From DATKBT01 sp035546295 (GTDB lineage: Bacteria; Acidobacteriota; Thermoanaerobaculia; Multivoradales; Multivoraceae): a stretch of DNA of 64,000 nucleotides. Position 1 is the first letter of the stretch, and every line of letters starts with the position of its first letter. The position numbers and the translations under genes are program-made. The notes beneath the pieces are model-generated. The model did not search any database. It was not told the DNA's origin and worked only from the letters and a program-made list of their open reading frames with translations. The stretch covers positions 62,001-126,000 of the forward strand of contig DATKBT010000031.1 of the NCBI GenBank assembly GCA_035546295.1, in the 5' to 3' direction. Positions 32,296-44,927 of this stretch are shown in pieces.

Positions 32296-34979
32296 ATGGC
32301 CCCGGCGTCGGACCCTCGCGAGAATCGGGTGAACGAAGTCATGAGCGAATCGAGCCCCTCGCGACTCCGCCGGCTGGCCGTGCCCGTGATGCTGCTGGGG
32401 CCGGCCCTGGTGTTGATCGGGTTGGCGATGGCGCCCGTGATCGCGGGAGCGGAGACGTTCTTCTACCGCGACATCTCGCACTTCCACCTGCACGCCAAGT
32501 GGTCGCAGATGCAGTCCTGGTCGCAGGGGCGATTGCCTCTGATCGACATGGCCAGGGGTGGCGCCGTCTCGCTCGGCAACCCCAACACGGTGCCGCTGTA
32601 CCCGACCAACCTGCTGTACGCGGTCGCGCCGTTCTACTGGGCCTTCAACGCCCACTTCTGGCTCCACCTCCTGCTCGCGCCGCTGGGCGTCTACTGGTTG
32701 GCGCGAGTTTGGGGGCTCGGCAGGCCCGGGGCCTGCTGCGCGGGCGTCGTCTACGCGCTGAGCGGGTACTACCTCTCGCAGTTCGGCTTCTACAACCTGG
32801 TGGGAGGAGCGACCCTGGCTCCGGCGCTGGTCGCCGCCACCCTCGGCTCGTCGCGCGTGCTGCGCCGCGACGTCCCCGCCCGGCGCTGGCCTCCGCTGCT
32901 GGCCGTCGGCGTGCTCTGGGCGCTGGTGTTGCTGGCCGGCGACCCGATCGTCGCGCTCCAGGCGGGGTTGCTCGGGTTGGGAGCCGTGGTCATCGATCGG
33001 TGGCCCAGCGCGGCGGCTTCGCCCGGCGAGGCGGGAGAGGGCGGCGGGCGGTGGCGGAAGATCGGGACCTCGATGCGGGGCCTGCCCTGGCTGGCAGCCA
33101 GCACGATCGCGGGGACGCTGGTCGCCCTGCCCCAGTACGTGGAGATGGCTCGCATCCTCCCCTACTCCTACCGGTTCCAGATCTTCACGCCGCGGCAGGC
33201 GCTGCTGGCGTCCTGGGATCCGCGACAGGTCGCGGAGTGGCTCATCCCGTTCTTCTTCGGCAGGCCGCAGCTCAACTTCTGGGGGCACCGGTTCTCGGGC
33301 GACGAGATCCCGCTGTTCTTCAGCCTCTTCCCCGGGGTCCTCGCGCTGGCGCTGGTCCTGGTCTCCGGACGCCCGCGGACGAGGGCGCACGCCTTCGGCT
33401 GGATCGGGGTGGTGGCGGGCCTCGCGGTGGCTCTGGGCTCGTTCAATCCACTCGTCCACCTGCTGGTCAGGCTGCCCGGCATCCAGCTGCTGCGGTTTCC
33501 GATCAAGTTCTGGTTGCCGATCGCGATGGGCGCCGCGCTCCTGGTCGGGCTCGGCTTCGAGCGCTGCCGTGATCCCGGTGCGCGGCGCCAGCTGCTCCGG
33601 GTGTTGGGGCTCTTGATGCTGCTCTACGTCGCCTTCTCCGCCTTGTTGGTCCAGTTTCCCGCGGGAGTCGAGCGGTGGGTGACGTCGGTCTTCACCCAGC
33701 CCCAGCCGCCGAATCGAGCGCACGAGATCCGCATGAACTGGCTCGCGCTGAGCCTGGTCCAGGCCCTCCTCGTCGGCGTCTACTGCGGGCTCGTGTGGTG
33801 GGCGCGGCGGGCTCCGGGTCGGGCCGCCGCGGCGGCGCTGACGATCCACGCCGCGAGCCAGCTCCTCCTGCTGCGTCCGCTCTACGCCACCGACACGGTC
33901 GCCGTCTACCAGCAGCCGCCGCCGCTGCTCGCGCAGGTGGCAGAGCACGAGGAGATCGTTCACGGGGAGCTCGACGAGCTCTTCGGCCCCGCCGACAACC
34001 GGGGGATCTTCCCCGACGGAAGCGCCCACTGGGTGGAGCGACGAGGTCGCCTGGAGCTCTACCCCTTCGTCGGCATCCAGTTCGGCCGGCGCTACGTGCT
34101 GCTCAACTCGCCGGAGGGGCTGGGGTCGTTCTTCACCGTCGGCGCGGTGCAGGCGATGCGCCTCAACGGCGACGACGTCCGGGTGCGCATCGCGCGCACC
34201 GCCGGCGCCGACGTCGTGATTCTCAAGCGCCGGATCGAGGACCCGGAGAGCCTCGGTCTGCGGCTGCGCGCCGAGGGCACCGACGCCTTCGACAGCACGA
34301 TCTCGATCTACGAGATCGCCGACTCGCCGCCCGAGTTCGTGCTGGCGGGCCGCGTCGCCTACTACGAGCGGCTCGACGAGGTGCTCCAGGCGATCATGTC
34401 GCCGCAGTTCGATCCGCTCAACACGGCCATCGTGCCGGGGCCGGCCCGCCAGGTCGCGCGGCCCTCCGGCGAGGTCGAGGTGGTGTCGAGCTCGGCGGAT
34501 CGCATCGAGCTGGTGACGCGCTCGCCGGAGGGAGGCGTGCTGGTGGCGCAGCGGGTGTTCCTGTCCCTCTACCGCGCGACCATCGACGGTGAGCCGGCGC
34601 CGATCACGGTGGCGAACCTGCACCGCCTCGGTCTCGAGGTCCCGGCCGGCGAGCATCGGGTCGAGATCTGGGTCGAGTCGGCGCCGTTCTGGCGCTCTCT
34701 GTGGGGCACCGGTGCCGGCGTCCTCGGCCTGTGTGCGATTCCGTGGCTGCTCGGGGGGCCCCGCCGTCGAGACCGCACCGGGGCTGCGGGCGACGGCTCG
34801 CCGCGCGCGGGCTCGCCGATCGGCGTGGCGATCCCGGCGACGACGGCGGAGACGGCTGCGGTCCCCACGGGCGGGGGCGAGGAGTACACTCTGCCGGCCT
34901 CGGCCTCCGCTCGGGCCCTCGATCGCGATCCCCGGGAGGAGGCCGGCGAGACGGCCCAGGCCGAGATCGCGGAGACAGA

Positions 34980-34983
<4 letters not shown>
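32296..34983 (+). CDS. YfhO-like multi-spanning membrane protein
   Basis: About 895 residues. Roughly a dozen membrane helices fill the first ~560 residues, followed by a large soluble C-terminal domain and a Pro/Ala/Glu tail. Motifs typical of bacterial YfhO-type GT-C proteins are the early loop (ETFFYRDISHFHLHAKW), PTNLLYAVAPFYWAFN and LRFPIKFWLPIAMG. YfhO is linked to lipoteichoic or other envelope glycan modification, but the function of Gram-negative homologs is poorly known. The ATG at 32296 has GGAG seven bases upstream; the ATG at 32341 is an alternative. Its TGA overlaps the GTG of the biotin carboxylase gene, so the two are cotranslated despite unrelated roles. Confidence 0.82.
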
Positions 34984-36554
<1,571 letters not shown>

Positions 36555-36600
36555 GCCAGCCGCCGCCCGTCGCTTCGCAGCCGCGCGCGGAGGCCGCTCC

Positions 36601-37143
36601 GTGGAGCTGAGGGTGCGCATCGGCGAGCGCACCGAGACGGTGACGGTCGAGCCGCTCGGCGACGAGCGGTTCGTGGTGCACGTTGGCGAGCAGTCCCTCG
36701 AGGTGGACGCGCGCAGCATCGGGGGCTTCGACAGCCTGATCGTCGACGGCCGGCAGTACGAGCTGGCGCTGAGCGAGACGGCACGACGGCCGGGCGCCAG
36801 CCTGCTGGTGGTCGACGACGGCCGCCGCACGCGTGAGATCGAGGTGCTCGAGCCTCTCGCCTACCTCGCCCAGGAGGCTGGTGCCGGCGCCGCGGGCGCG
36901 GGGGTGGCGGTGGTCCGCGCCTACATGCCCGGCCGCGTCGTCGAGGTGCTCGCCGCTGAAGGCACCGGGGTCGTCGCGGGCCAGGGGGTGTTGGTGCTCG
37001 AGGCGATGAAGATGGAGAACGAGATCCAGGCCGAGTCGGACGGAGTCGTGGCGAAGCTGTTCGTCGAGACTGGCCAGGCGGTCGAGGGGGGCGACCCGCT
37101 GTTCGAGATCGTGGCGGCCGTCGCCGGCGCCGGCGTGGACTGA
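36601..37143 (+). CDS. Biotin carboxyl carrier protein of acyl-CoA carboxylase
   Basis: A 180-residue biotin carrier. The C-terminal lipoyl/biotinyl domain holds VLEAMKMENEIQAE with the biotinylated lysine at residue 137. The first ~90 residues form a BT-like region that docks the carrier to the other subunits in propionyl-CoA carboxylases. The start is GTG at 36601, with GGAGG seven bases upstream. An ATG at 36551 overlaps the upstream stop but leads only to a 19-codon reading frame, so it is not the start. Together with the gene before it, it makes the split alpha subunit whose carboxyltransferase partner is at 4783-6342. Confidence 0.92.
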   Translation: MELRVRIGERTETVTVEPLGDERFVVHVGEQSLEVDARSIGGFDSLIVDGRQYELALSETARRPGASLLVVDDGRRTREIEVLEPLAYLAQEAGAGAAGAGVAVVRAYMPGRVVEVLAAEGTGVVAGQGVLVLEAMKMENEIQAESDGVVAKLFVETGQAVEGGDPLFEIVAAVAGAGVD

Positions 37144-37170
37144 GCGGCTCGGCGGTCTCGCGCGGGACTT

Positions 37171-38241
37171 TCAGGGCCCGCTGGGGGCGCTCGAGCTCGC
37201 TCTCGCCTCCACTGCGGCGAGATGCTCCTCGACCCACGGCCCGAAGCCGCTCTCGGGGCGCGCGTCGACGACGATCTCCCACAGCGGCCGGCCGAGGCGA
37301 CCGGCGAGCTTGACCCGATCCTTGGCGGTGGTGAGCACCGCGGCGCCGAGATCGGCCGCGCGGCGCCGGATGGCTTCGAGGCTGCGCTGCGGGTAGGCGT
37401 GGTGATCGGGAAACCGCAGGTGCTCCACCACCTCGAGCCCGAGACGATCGGCAGTCTGGCGGACGCTGCCGGGCCTGGCGGTGCCCGAAACCAGCAGGAA
37501 TCGCTCCGACGGCGGCTCGGCCGGGGCGCCGGCGTGGCGTGAGGCCGAAGGGCCGATCAGCGAGGAGTCGAGCCCGCAGGCGAACGACGCCCCGCGAAAG
37601 CCGTGAGGCGCGAGGGCCCGTGCGAGCAGACTCGCCGCTTCGCGATCAGGGTGATCGAGACCCGTGATCAGGGCGGCGTCGGCGCGCCGGCTGGCGGCCA
37701 GCGGCTCGCGCAGCCGGCCGCTCGGGAGCAGGCGACCGCCCGCGAACGGGTCAGCCGCCGGGAACGCGAGCAGGTCGAGGTCGCGGTGGAGCTTGACGTG
37801 CGAGAAGGCATCGTCGAGCACGAAGCAGTCGACGCCGGTGCGCGCGAGCAACGCGCGCGCGGCGGCGCGGCGGTCGCCGCACACCGCGATCGCCACCCCG
37901 GCGAGCTGCTCGGCCAGGAGGAAGGGCTCGTCACCGGCCTGCTCGGGTGCGACCAGCGGTCCCTGGCCCACGCTCACGACGCAGGGCTCGCGACCCCGGC
38001 GCCCGTAGCCCCGCGAAAGGATCCCCACCCGGCGCCCGGTGTCGCGCAGGAGCCCACTCAACGCCGCCACCAACGGGGTCTTGCCGCCGCCCCCCCAATG
38101 CAGGTTGCCGACGCTCACCGCCGGTCGCCCGAGGCGCCCCGCGCGCCCGGCCCAGGCGCGCCGGCGACGCTCCAGGCCGAGAGCGTAGAGCCGCTGCCAG
38201 GGGCTGCGCGGCGGGGCCGGGGCGGTGAGGTCCAACTTCAC
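37171..38241 (-). CDS. lpxK: Tetraacyldisaccharide 4'-kinase
   Basis: LpxK phosphorylates the lipid A disaccharide at the 4' position, on the inner face of the inner membrane. The P-loop GNLHWGGGGKTPLV lies near residue 45, followed by ILSRGYGRRG, GDEPFLLAE, VDCFVLDDAFSHVKLHRDLDL and LTTAKDRVKL, all LpxK signatures. The 356-residue length is normal. The GTG at 38241 overlaps the stop of waaA, so the two are coupled. This is good evidence for lipid A and an outer membrane. Confidence 0.94.
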   Translation of the reverse strand: MKLDLTAPAPPRSPWQRLYALGLERRRRAWAGRAGRLGRPAVSVGNLHWGGGGKTPLVAALSGLLRDTGRRVGILSRGYGRRGREPCVVSVGQGPLVAPEQAGDEPFLLAEQLAGVAIAVCGDRRAAARALLARTGVDCFVLDDAFSHVKLHRDLDLLAFPAADPFAGGRLLPSGRLREPLAASRRADAALITGLDHPDREAASLLARALAPHGFRGASFACGLDSSLIGPSASRHAGAPAEPPSERFLLVSGTARPGSVRQTADRLGLEVVEHLRFPDHHAYPQRSLEAIRRRAADLGAAVLTTAKDRVKLAGRLGRPLWEIVVDARPESGFGPWVEEHLAAVEARASSSAPSGP

Positions 38242-39512
38242 CGGCCCGCCTCCGGTCGCTGGCGCAGCAGTGGCGCCACCAGGTCGAGAGTCCGCTCGAG
38301 AGCTCCGCGGTTGGCGTCGATCAGGGCCCGTCCGGCGGCGCCCAGCCGGCGTGCGACCTCGGGCTTCGCGAGCCACTCGCTCCAGGCCTCGGCGAGCTCG
38401 CGGGCATCGGCCACCCGCCGCCAGGCGCTGGCTCGATCGAAGGTCTCGGCCATCTCCCGGAAGTTCTCCATCGACGGCCCGACCGCCACCGGCACGCCGT
38501 GAACGCTCGCCTCGAGCGGGTTGTGCCCGCCGGTGGCGACCAGCGTGCCGCCGACGAAGACGCCGGCTCCGAGCCGGTAGAGCGACGCCAGCTCGCCCAG
38601 CGTGTCGAGCACGACGACGTCGGGCGGCTCGGCCGCCGTCGGGCGGTCGAGCGCGCTGCGCAGCATCACGGCGGCGCCGCGACGGGCCACCATTTCGGTG
38701 ACGGCGGCGCAGCGTTCCGGGTGGCGCGGCGCCAGCAGGAGCAGCGTGCTCGCGCCTGTCTCCTGCAGCGAGCGCCAGGCGTCGAGCACCTGCTGCTCCT
38801 CGCCCGGCATCGTCGAGCCGGCGACGAGCACGGCGCGACCGGCGGCGGCGCCGCGGATCAGGCCCTCGACCTCGGGGAGCTGTTCGGGAGCGCGAACCTC
38901 GAACTTGAGGTTTCCGGTGACGGTCACTCGGCCTGCGCCGACACCGAGGGCCATGAGCCGCTCGCGATCCTCCTCGGTCTGGACACCGAAACGTTCGACG
39001 CCGCGATGCAGGGGTCCGAGCAGCGGACGCAGCCCCCGCATGCGGCCGTACGAGCGATCCGAGATCCTGCCGTTGATCATCCGCACCGGGATCCCGCGAC
39101 GGTGCAGGTGGCGGAGGAGGAGCGGCCACAGCTCGCCCTCCACCAGCACCAGGGCTCGGGGCGAGGTCCGATCGAGGAAGCGGCGCAGCGCGAACGAGAG
39201 ATCGAACGGCAGGTAACCGAGCGCGCAGCGCTCACCCAGGAGCTGTCGTGCCCGGGCCTGACCGGTGGGTGTGACGGTGGTCAGCACCACCGGCAGGCCG
39301 GCGGGCAGCGCGCGGATCAGGGTGGTTGCGACCACGACCTCTCCGACCGAGACGGCATGGATCCACAGGGGATCCGCGCCGGGGCTCCGCGGGAGCTCGC
39401 GCCCGAGGCGCGCCCTCAGGGTCGACAGATAGTGGCGTCCGCGCCCCAGCAGCAGGACCGGGGCGGCGAGCGCGAGCGCCAGGAGCAGGGCGGACTGGTA
39501 GAGCAACCACAT
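38238..39512 (-). CDS. waaA: 3-deoxy-D-manno-octulosonic acid (Kdo) transferase
   Basis: WaaA (KdtA) transfers Kdo from CMP-Kdo to lipid A precursors. The N-terminal membrane anchor (LLYQSALLLALALAAPVLLL) is followed by IHAVSVGEVVVATTL, which holds the catalytic Glu, then VLVEGELWPLLL, GNLKFEV, VLDTLGELASLY and FVGGTLVATGGHNPLEA. The product is 424 residues, typical of the family. The start is ATG at 39512. The 164-base divergent gap to the ECF sigma gene holds -10-like boxes for both directions. Confidence 0.95.
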   Translation of the reverse strand: MWLLYQSALLLALALAAPVLLLGRGRHYLSTLRARLGRELPRSPGADPLWIHAVSVGEVVVATTLIRALPAGLPVVLTTVTPTGQARARQLLGERCALGYLPFDLSFALRRFLDRTSPRALVLVEGELWPLLLRHLHRRGIPVRMINGRISDRSYGRMRGLRPLLGPLHRGVERFGVQTEEDRERLMALGVGAGRVTVTGNLKFEVRAPEQLPEVEGLIRGAAAGRAVLVAGSTMPGEEQQVLDAWRSLQETGASTLLLLAPRHPERCAAVTEMVARRGAAVMLRSALDRPTAAEPPDVVVLDTLGELASLYRLGAGVFVGGTLVATGGHNPLEASVHGVPVAVGPSMENFREMAETFDRASAWRRVADARELAEAWSEWLAKPEVARRLGAAGRALIDANRGALERTLDLVAPLLRQRPEAGR

Positions 39513-39576
39513 GGTGGAACGAACCGGGCGCTCGAGACGGAGCCGCCGCCCAGGGGGCGAAAAGGCAGGAAGCGCC

Positions 39577-39584
39577 AGTATAAT
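39577..39584. promoter_or_regulatory. Overlapping divergent -10 boxes between waaA and the ECF sigma gene
   Basis: The forward strand has a perfect TATAAT at 39579-39584; the reverse strand has TATACT at 39582-39577. Neither has a good -35. They could serve the sigma gene (leader about 85 bases) and waaA (about 58 bases) and would exclude each other. GGAAC at 39516 might be an ECF-type -35 but has no clear -10 partner. Confidence 0.35.
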
Positions 39585-39676
39585 GACGCGTTCTTCCGAG
39601 GCGGGAGCCGTCTCCGTTCGAGCGGCGCGCCCTCGGTCGTTCCGTTTTGGACGGTCCGTCCCGCTGCTTCGTAAGC

Positions 39677-40396
39677 ATGGATCGAGGAACCTCCTTCGTG
39701 CCCGAGCTCGCCTACTCCCGAACCCGCCACTCCGAGAGCCTGCGCCAAGGCTCGGATCGCGAGCTGCTCGCGGCGCTGCAGGGCGGCGACGAGATGGCGC
39801 TCGACGAGCTGATCCAGCGCAAGACACAGCCGCTGATCCAGGTCGCGTACCGCGTGCTCGGCGATCTCGAGGAGGCGCAGGACGTCGTGCAGATGGCGTT
39901 CGTGCGGATCTGGGAGAACCGGAAGCGGTACCACTCGAAGTGGAGCCCCAATACCTGGATCTACCGCATCACGACCAACCTCGCGATCGACCACCTGCGA
40001 TCGCGGCGCAGCCGGGACCGGGTCCAGGAACCGCTGCGGCTGCACGTCGAGAGGGGCCACGAGGAGCGTGGCCTGCGCCGCGTCGGAACTCTCGACGATC
40101 GGGAGGTGCACGCGATCTTCCGCGAGCTGGCGGCCGAGCTGACCGAGAAGCAGCGTGCGATCTTCGTGCTTCGGGAGATGGAAGGGTTGTCGTCGCGCGA
40201 GGTGGCCGACATCGTCGGATGCCGCGAGTCGACGGTGCGCAACCACCTGTTCAACGCTCGTCGCGTCCTGCGCGAGGAGCTGGTTCGCCGCTACCCCGAG
40301 TACGCACCGGCGTGCTCGCCGCGCGACGAGCTCGCCGATCTTGCCGATCGTGGCGACCGTGTCGATCGCGGCGGGCCTGGCGAGGAGCTGGCGTGA
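39677..40396 (+). CDS. ECF-family RNA polymerase sigma factor
   Basis: A 239-residue group IV sigma factor. Region 2 (VAYRVLGDLEEAQDVVQMAFVRIWEN and WIYRITTNLAIDHLRSRRSR) binds core polymerase and the -10; region 4 (LTEKQRAIFVLREMEGLSSREVADIVGCRESTVRNHLFNAR) is a helix-turn-helix for the -35. The next gene, starting in its stop codon, encodes a zinc-type anti-sigma factor, so activity is probably held in check at the membrane. It heads the secretion gene run and may control it or its own promoter. Confidence 0.93.
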   Translation: MDRGTSFVPELAYSRTRHSESLRQGSDRELLAALQGGDEMALDELIQRKTQPLIQVAYRVLGDLEEAQDVVQMAFVRIWENRKRYHSKWSPNTWIYRITTNLAIDHLRSRRSRDRVQEPLRLHVERGHEERGLRRVGTLDDREVHAIFRELAAELTEKQRAIFVLREMEGLSSREVADIVGCRESTVRNHLFNARRVLREELVRRYPEYAPACSPRDELADLADRGDRVDRGGPGEELA

Positions 40397-40926
40397 GCTG
40401 CCCGGACTGGCGGCTGCTGCGCGAAGGCGCGGGCTCGGGCGAGGCCGCCGGCGACGTCCGCGCGGAGGTGCGCCGCCACCTCGAGGAGTGCGAAGAGTGT
40501 CGCCGGGCAGCGGTGGCCTACGATCCGAGCCTCCTGTTCACGGTCTTCTCGCCCTCGGTCGAGGTGTCGGCGGCCACCCTCGAGAGGATGCGCGAGCGCG
40601 TCGCGGGCGCCCGGGCCATGCGGCAGGTGGAGCCTGGGCTGCGTCGGCGCTGGGTGCGTCTCGGCTCGCGAGCGGCGGCCGCCGTCCTCCTCCCCCTGGC
40701 GGGCCTCGGACTCGTGGTGGCGGCGGCGCAGCGGCTCGAGCGGCCGGCGACGAGCGCCGAGCGGGAGGTCGCGATCGAGCGCGAGACTCCGAGCCATCTC
40801 GACCCGCTGCTCGCCGAGGCGCTGGCGCGCCTTCCCCTGATCGAGGGTGCGGCGCCGGTCACGGTTCAAGAGGAGGGGATCGGCTACGACCTGGTGATGG
40901 TGGTCGACGCCGGGCTCGAGCTTTGA
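40393..40926 (+). CDS. Zinc-binding anti-sigma factor, membrane-anchored
   Basis: A 177-residue protein starting at a GTG that overlaps the sigma gene stop. The N-terminal domain has the ZAS motif HLEECEECRR (H29, C33, C36), which with an upstream Cys/His binds zinc in anti-sigma factors. One membrane helix follows (AAAAVLLPLAGLGLVVAAA, about residues 95-113), then a short outer domain. It is expected to bind and hold the ECF sigma factor until a cell-envelope or redox signal releases it. The 269 bases after it (40927-41195) show nothing coding. Confidence 0.85.
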   Translation: MSCPDWRLLREGAGSGEAAGDVRAEVRRHLEECEECRRAAVAYDPSLLFTVFSPSVEVSAATLERMRERVAGARAMRQVEPGLRRRWVRLGSRAAAAVLLPLAGLGLVVAAAQRLERPATSAEREVAIERETPSHLDPLLAEALARLPLIEGAAPVTVQEEGIGYDLVMVVDAGLEL

Positions 40927-41195
40927 CTCCCGGCGGAGCCTTGCCGGAGTGCGCCGCCAGGCGGCGTGCAGGCGGCGAGACCCGCCGGATTCTCCACTCG
41001 GTCCTCGACTCGGCCTCCAGGGGCGGGCGATCCCGCATCGCCTCGGCGAGACCGCGCCACCGGGAGGCGTCACCAACGCCGACGGCGGCGCGACAGCAGG
41101 AACCGAGGCGACACCCGACATCGAGACAGGCATTCGCCGTCGAGAGACCAAGAGACCAATCGCAGAGCATCGCCGCCCACAGCACCGGTCGAACG

Positions 41196-41936
41196 ATGAC
41201 CGCCTCGCGCCGCCACCTCCGCTGCCTCCGGCTGCTCGCCCTGCTCGCCCTGCTCGCGGGCCTGGCGGGTCCGGCCTCCGCTCGACAGCCGGACCGGGTC
41301 GAGACCCTGCGCGTCCACGTCCACAAGATGGAGCACCAGCCCGCGCGAGAGGCCCTGCCGCTGATCGAGACGCTGCTCTCCCCGGCAGGCTCGCTCGAGC
41401 TGAGGACCGCGACGAACACGCTGGTGGTGCGCGATCGAGCGAGCGTGATCACGCGCATCCAGCCGATCCTCCGCGAGTTCGATCATCCGCCGCGCGGGCT
41501 GACCCTCGAGATCTTCCTGGTGGAGGCGACGCGGCCGGCCCGAGGCGGCGCCGGCGCGTCGGACCAGCTGCCGGAGTCGCTGACGCGCGGTCTCGGGCGC
41601 ATGCTGCAGTTCAACCGCTATCGCCTGCTCGGTCAGGGCGTGCTCGAGACGCGCGAGGGCGAGCAGGTCAGCTACGCGCTGGGCGGCGGCTACGAGGTGT
41701 CGTTCCAGATCGGGACCCTGCTCGCCGGCCAGCGGCTGCGGCTGCGCGGCTTCGAGATCGTGCGGCAGGCGGGCGAGGTCGGCCAGCGTCTGCTGCACGC
41801 CGATCTCAACCTGAACGTCGAGCGGATGTACGTGCTCTCGGTGGCGCGCGACGAGGCGAGCGACAGCGGCTTGGTGGTCGCCGTGAGCTGCACCCCCGAG
41901 GTCGCGGTCGAAGAGCCGCGGGTGGGGGGCTCTTGA
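41196..41936 (+). CDS. Secretin N-domain-like periplasmic protein
   Basis: A 246-residue exported protein with a signal peptide (LRLLALLALLAGLAGPASA). Its first folded part, VHKMEHQPAREALPLIETLLSPAGSLELR..NTLVVRDRASVITRI, matches the NolW/secretin N-domain pattern found in GspD and PilQ. There is no secretin pore domain. The rest is beta-rich (YALGGGYEVSFQIG..). It may be a periplasmic collar or a pilotin-like helper for the secretin at 47713-50376. No family name is certain. GspF follows after 13 bases. Confidence 0.72.
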   Translation: MTASRRHLRCLRLLALLALLAGLAGPASARQPDRVETLRVHVHKMEHQPAREALPLIETLLSPAGSLELRTATNTLVVRDRASVITRIQPILREFDHPPRGLTLEIFLVEATRPARGGAGASDQLPESLTRGLGRMLQFNRYRLLGQGVLETREGEQVSYALGGGYEVSFQIGTLLAGQRLRLRGFEIVRQAGEVGQRLLHADLNLNVERMYVLSVARDEASDSGLVVAVSCTPEVAVEEPRVGGS

Positions 41937-41952
41937 CGGTGAGGGCTCTGTG

Positions 41953-43158
41953 ATGGAGTACGTCTGCCGGGTCGGCACGCCGGACGGGCGGATCCTCGAG
42001 GAGGTCCGCGAGGCCCGTTCCGAGCGGATCGTCAGGAATCAGCTCGAGACGCGGGGCTATCGCGTCTTCGAGGTGAAACGGCGGGGCCTGCGGCTCTCCC
42101 TGCCCGAGCTGCGCCGCCGGCGGGCGATCACCGACCGCGAGTTCCTGCTCTTCAACCAGGAGCTCGCCGGCCTGCTCAAGGCCGGCCTGCCGCTGCTCCA
42201 GGCTCTCGACCTGGTTCTCGAGCGACAGCGCAACCGCGACTTCCGCGAGATCCTCGAGGACGTTCGGGACAAGGTCCGCGGCGGCGAGGAGCTGTCGACC
42301 GCCTTCCTCGCGCACGGCGAGCGGTTCCCGCGCCTCTACGGCTCGACTCTGATGGCCGGCGAGCGCACCGGCGAGCTCGAAAAGGTGATCCGGCGCTTCG
42401 TGCGCTACCTGAAGATCGTGATGGAGACCAGGCGTCGGGTGGTGACCGCCCTGGTCTATCCGGCGCTGCTGGTGGCGCTGTCGGCGATCATGGTGGCGGT
42501 GATGGTGGTCTACGTCATCCCCAAGTTCCAGGTCTTCTACGAGGCGATGGACGTCGAGCTGCCGGCCCTGACCCGGGTGATCCTGGGATTCTCGCTGTTC
42601 GTGCAGCAGCGGTTCTGGCTCATCCTCGGCGGGCTCGTCCTCTTGGTCTTGGTCGTCCCCCGCATCCGTCGCACCGACTCCGGCGGAGCCTTCATCGACC
42701 GCCTCAAGGTCAAGCTGCCGCTGGTCGGCGGCATCCTCCACCGGTTCGCGATCTCGGAGTTCTGCCGCGCGCTCTCGACGCTGCTGGCGGGCGGTCTGCC
42801 GCTGGTCCCCTCGCTGTCGGTGGCCACCGATGCGGTGGGCAACGCCTACCTGCGCCACAAGCTCCAGCCGGTCGTGCTCAAGGTGCGGGAGGGCTCCTCG
42901 CTGCATCGAGCGCTCGAGGAGACCGGGGAGGTCGGCGATCTCGCCGTCGACCTGGTGAAGGTCGGCGAGGCCACCGGCTCGCTGGACGAGATGCTGTCGA
43001 ACGTGTCCGACTTCTTCGACGAGGAGATCGAGACCAAGATCCAGCGCCTCCTCGCGATGGTCGAGCCGATCATGCTGGTGTTCATGGGCGTCCTCGTCGC
43101 ACTGCTCCTGGTCTCGATGTACCTGCCGCTGTTCTCGATCCTGGGGCAGCTCCAGTGA
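41953..43158 (+). CDS. Type II secretion / type IV pilus inner membrane platform protein (GspF/PilC)
   Basis: The 401-residue protein has the two T2SSF repeats: LFNQELAGLLKAGLPLLQALD...YGSTLMAGERTGELEKVI and FCRALSTLLAGGLPLVPSLS...LVKVGEATGSLDEML. Three membrane helices are visible (about 167-190, 215-235, 370-395). It is the rotor/platform on which the ATPase acts to build the pseudopilus. A GTG directly before the ATG (41950) is an alternative start. Confidence 0.94.
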   Translation: MEYVCRVGTPDGRILEEVREARSERIVRNQLETRGYRVFEVKRRGLRLSLPELRRRRAITDREFLLFNQELAGLLKAGLPLLQALDLVLERQRNRDFREILEDVRDKVRGGEELSTAFLAHGERFPRLYGSTLMAGERTGELEKVIRRFVRYLKIVMETRRRVVTALVYPALLVALSAIMVAVMVVYVIPKFQVFYEAMDVELPALTRVILGFSLFVQQRFWLILGGLVLLVLVVPRIRRTDSGGAFIDRLKVKLPLVGGILHRFAISEFCRALSTLLAGGLPLVPSLSVATDAVGNAYLRHKLQPVVLKVREGSSLHRALEETGEVGDLAVDLVKVGEATGSLDEMLSNVSDFFDEEIETKIQRLLAMVEPIMLVFMGVLVALLLVSMYLPLFSILGQLQ

Positions 43159-43216
43159 GCGCGCCCGCCGCCCCGCCGTTGGACGTCGTGCCGCGTCGCG
43201 CCGTAGAGGTCACGAG

Positions 43217-44899
<1,683 letters not shown>

Positions 44900-44927
44900 G
44901 CGTCTGCTCGGACTCGGGCCGCGCCCG

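Noticed and set aside
31366..34656. Extended 1096-codon reverse frame joined to the UbiA-family gene
   Set aside because: Only the last 289 codons (from GTG 32235) match UbiA. The rest is antisense to the YfhO-like gene with low-complexity Arg/Gln/Glu composition.
40927..41195. Possible extra gene between anti-sigma and secretin-N-like genes
   Set aside because: Frames here are Arg/Ala/Gly-rich without any domain, signal peptide or ribosome site; treated as intergenic, possibly with a promoter.
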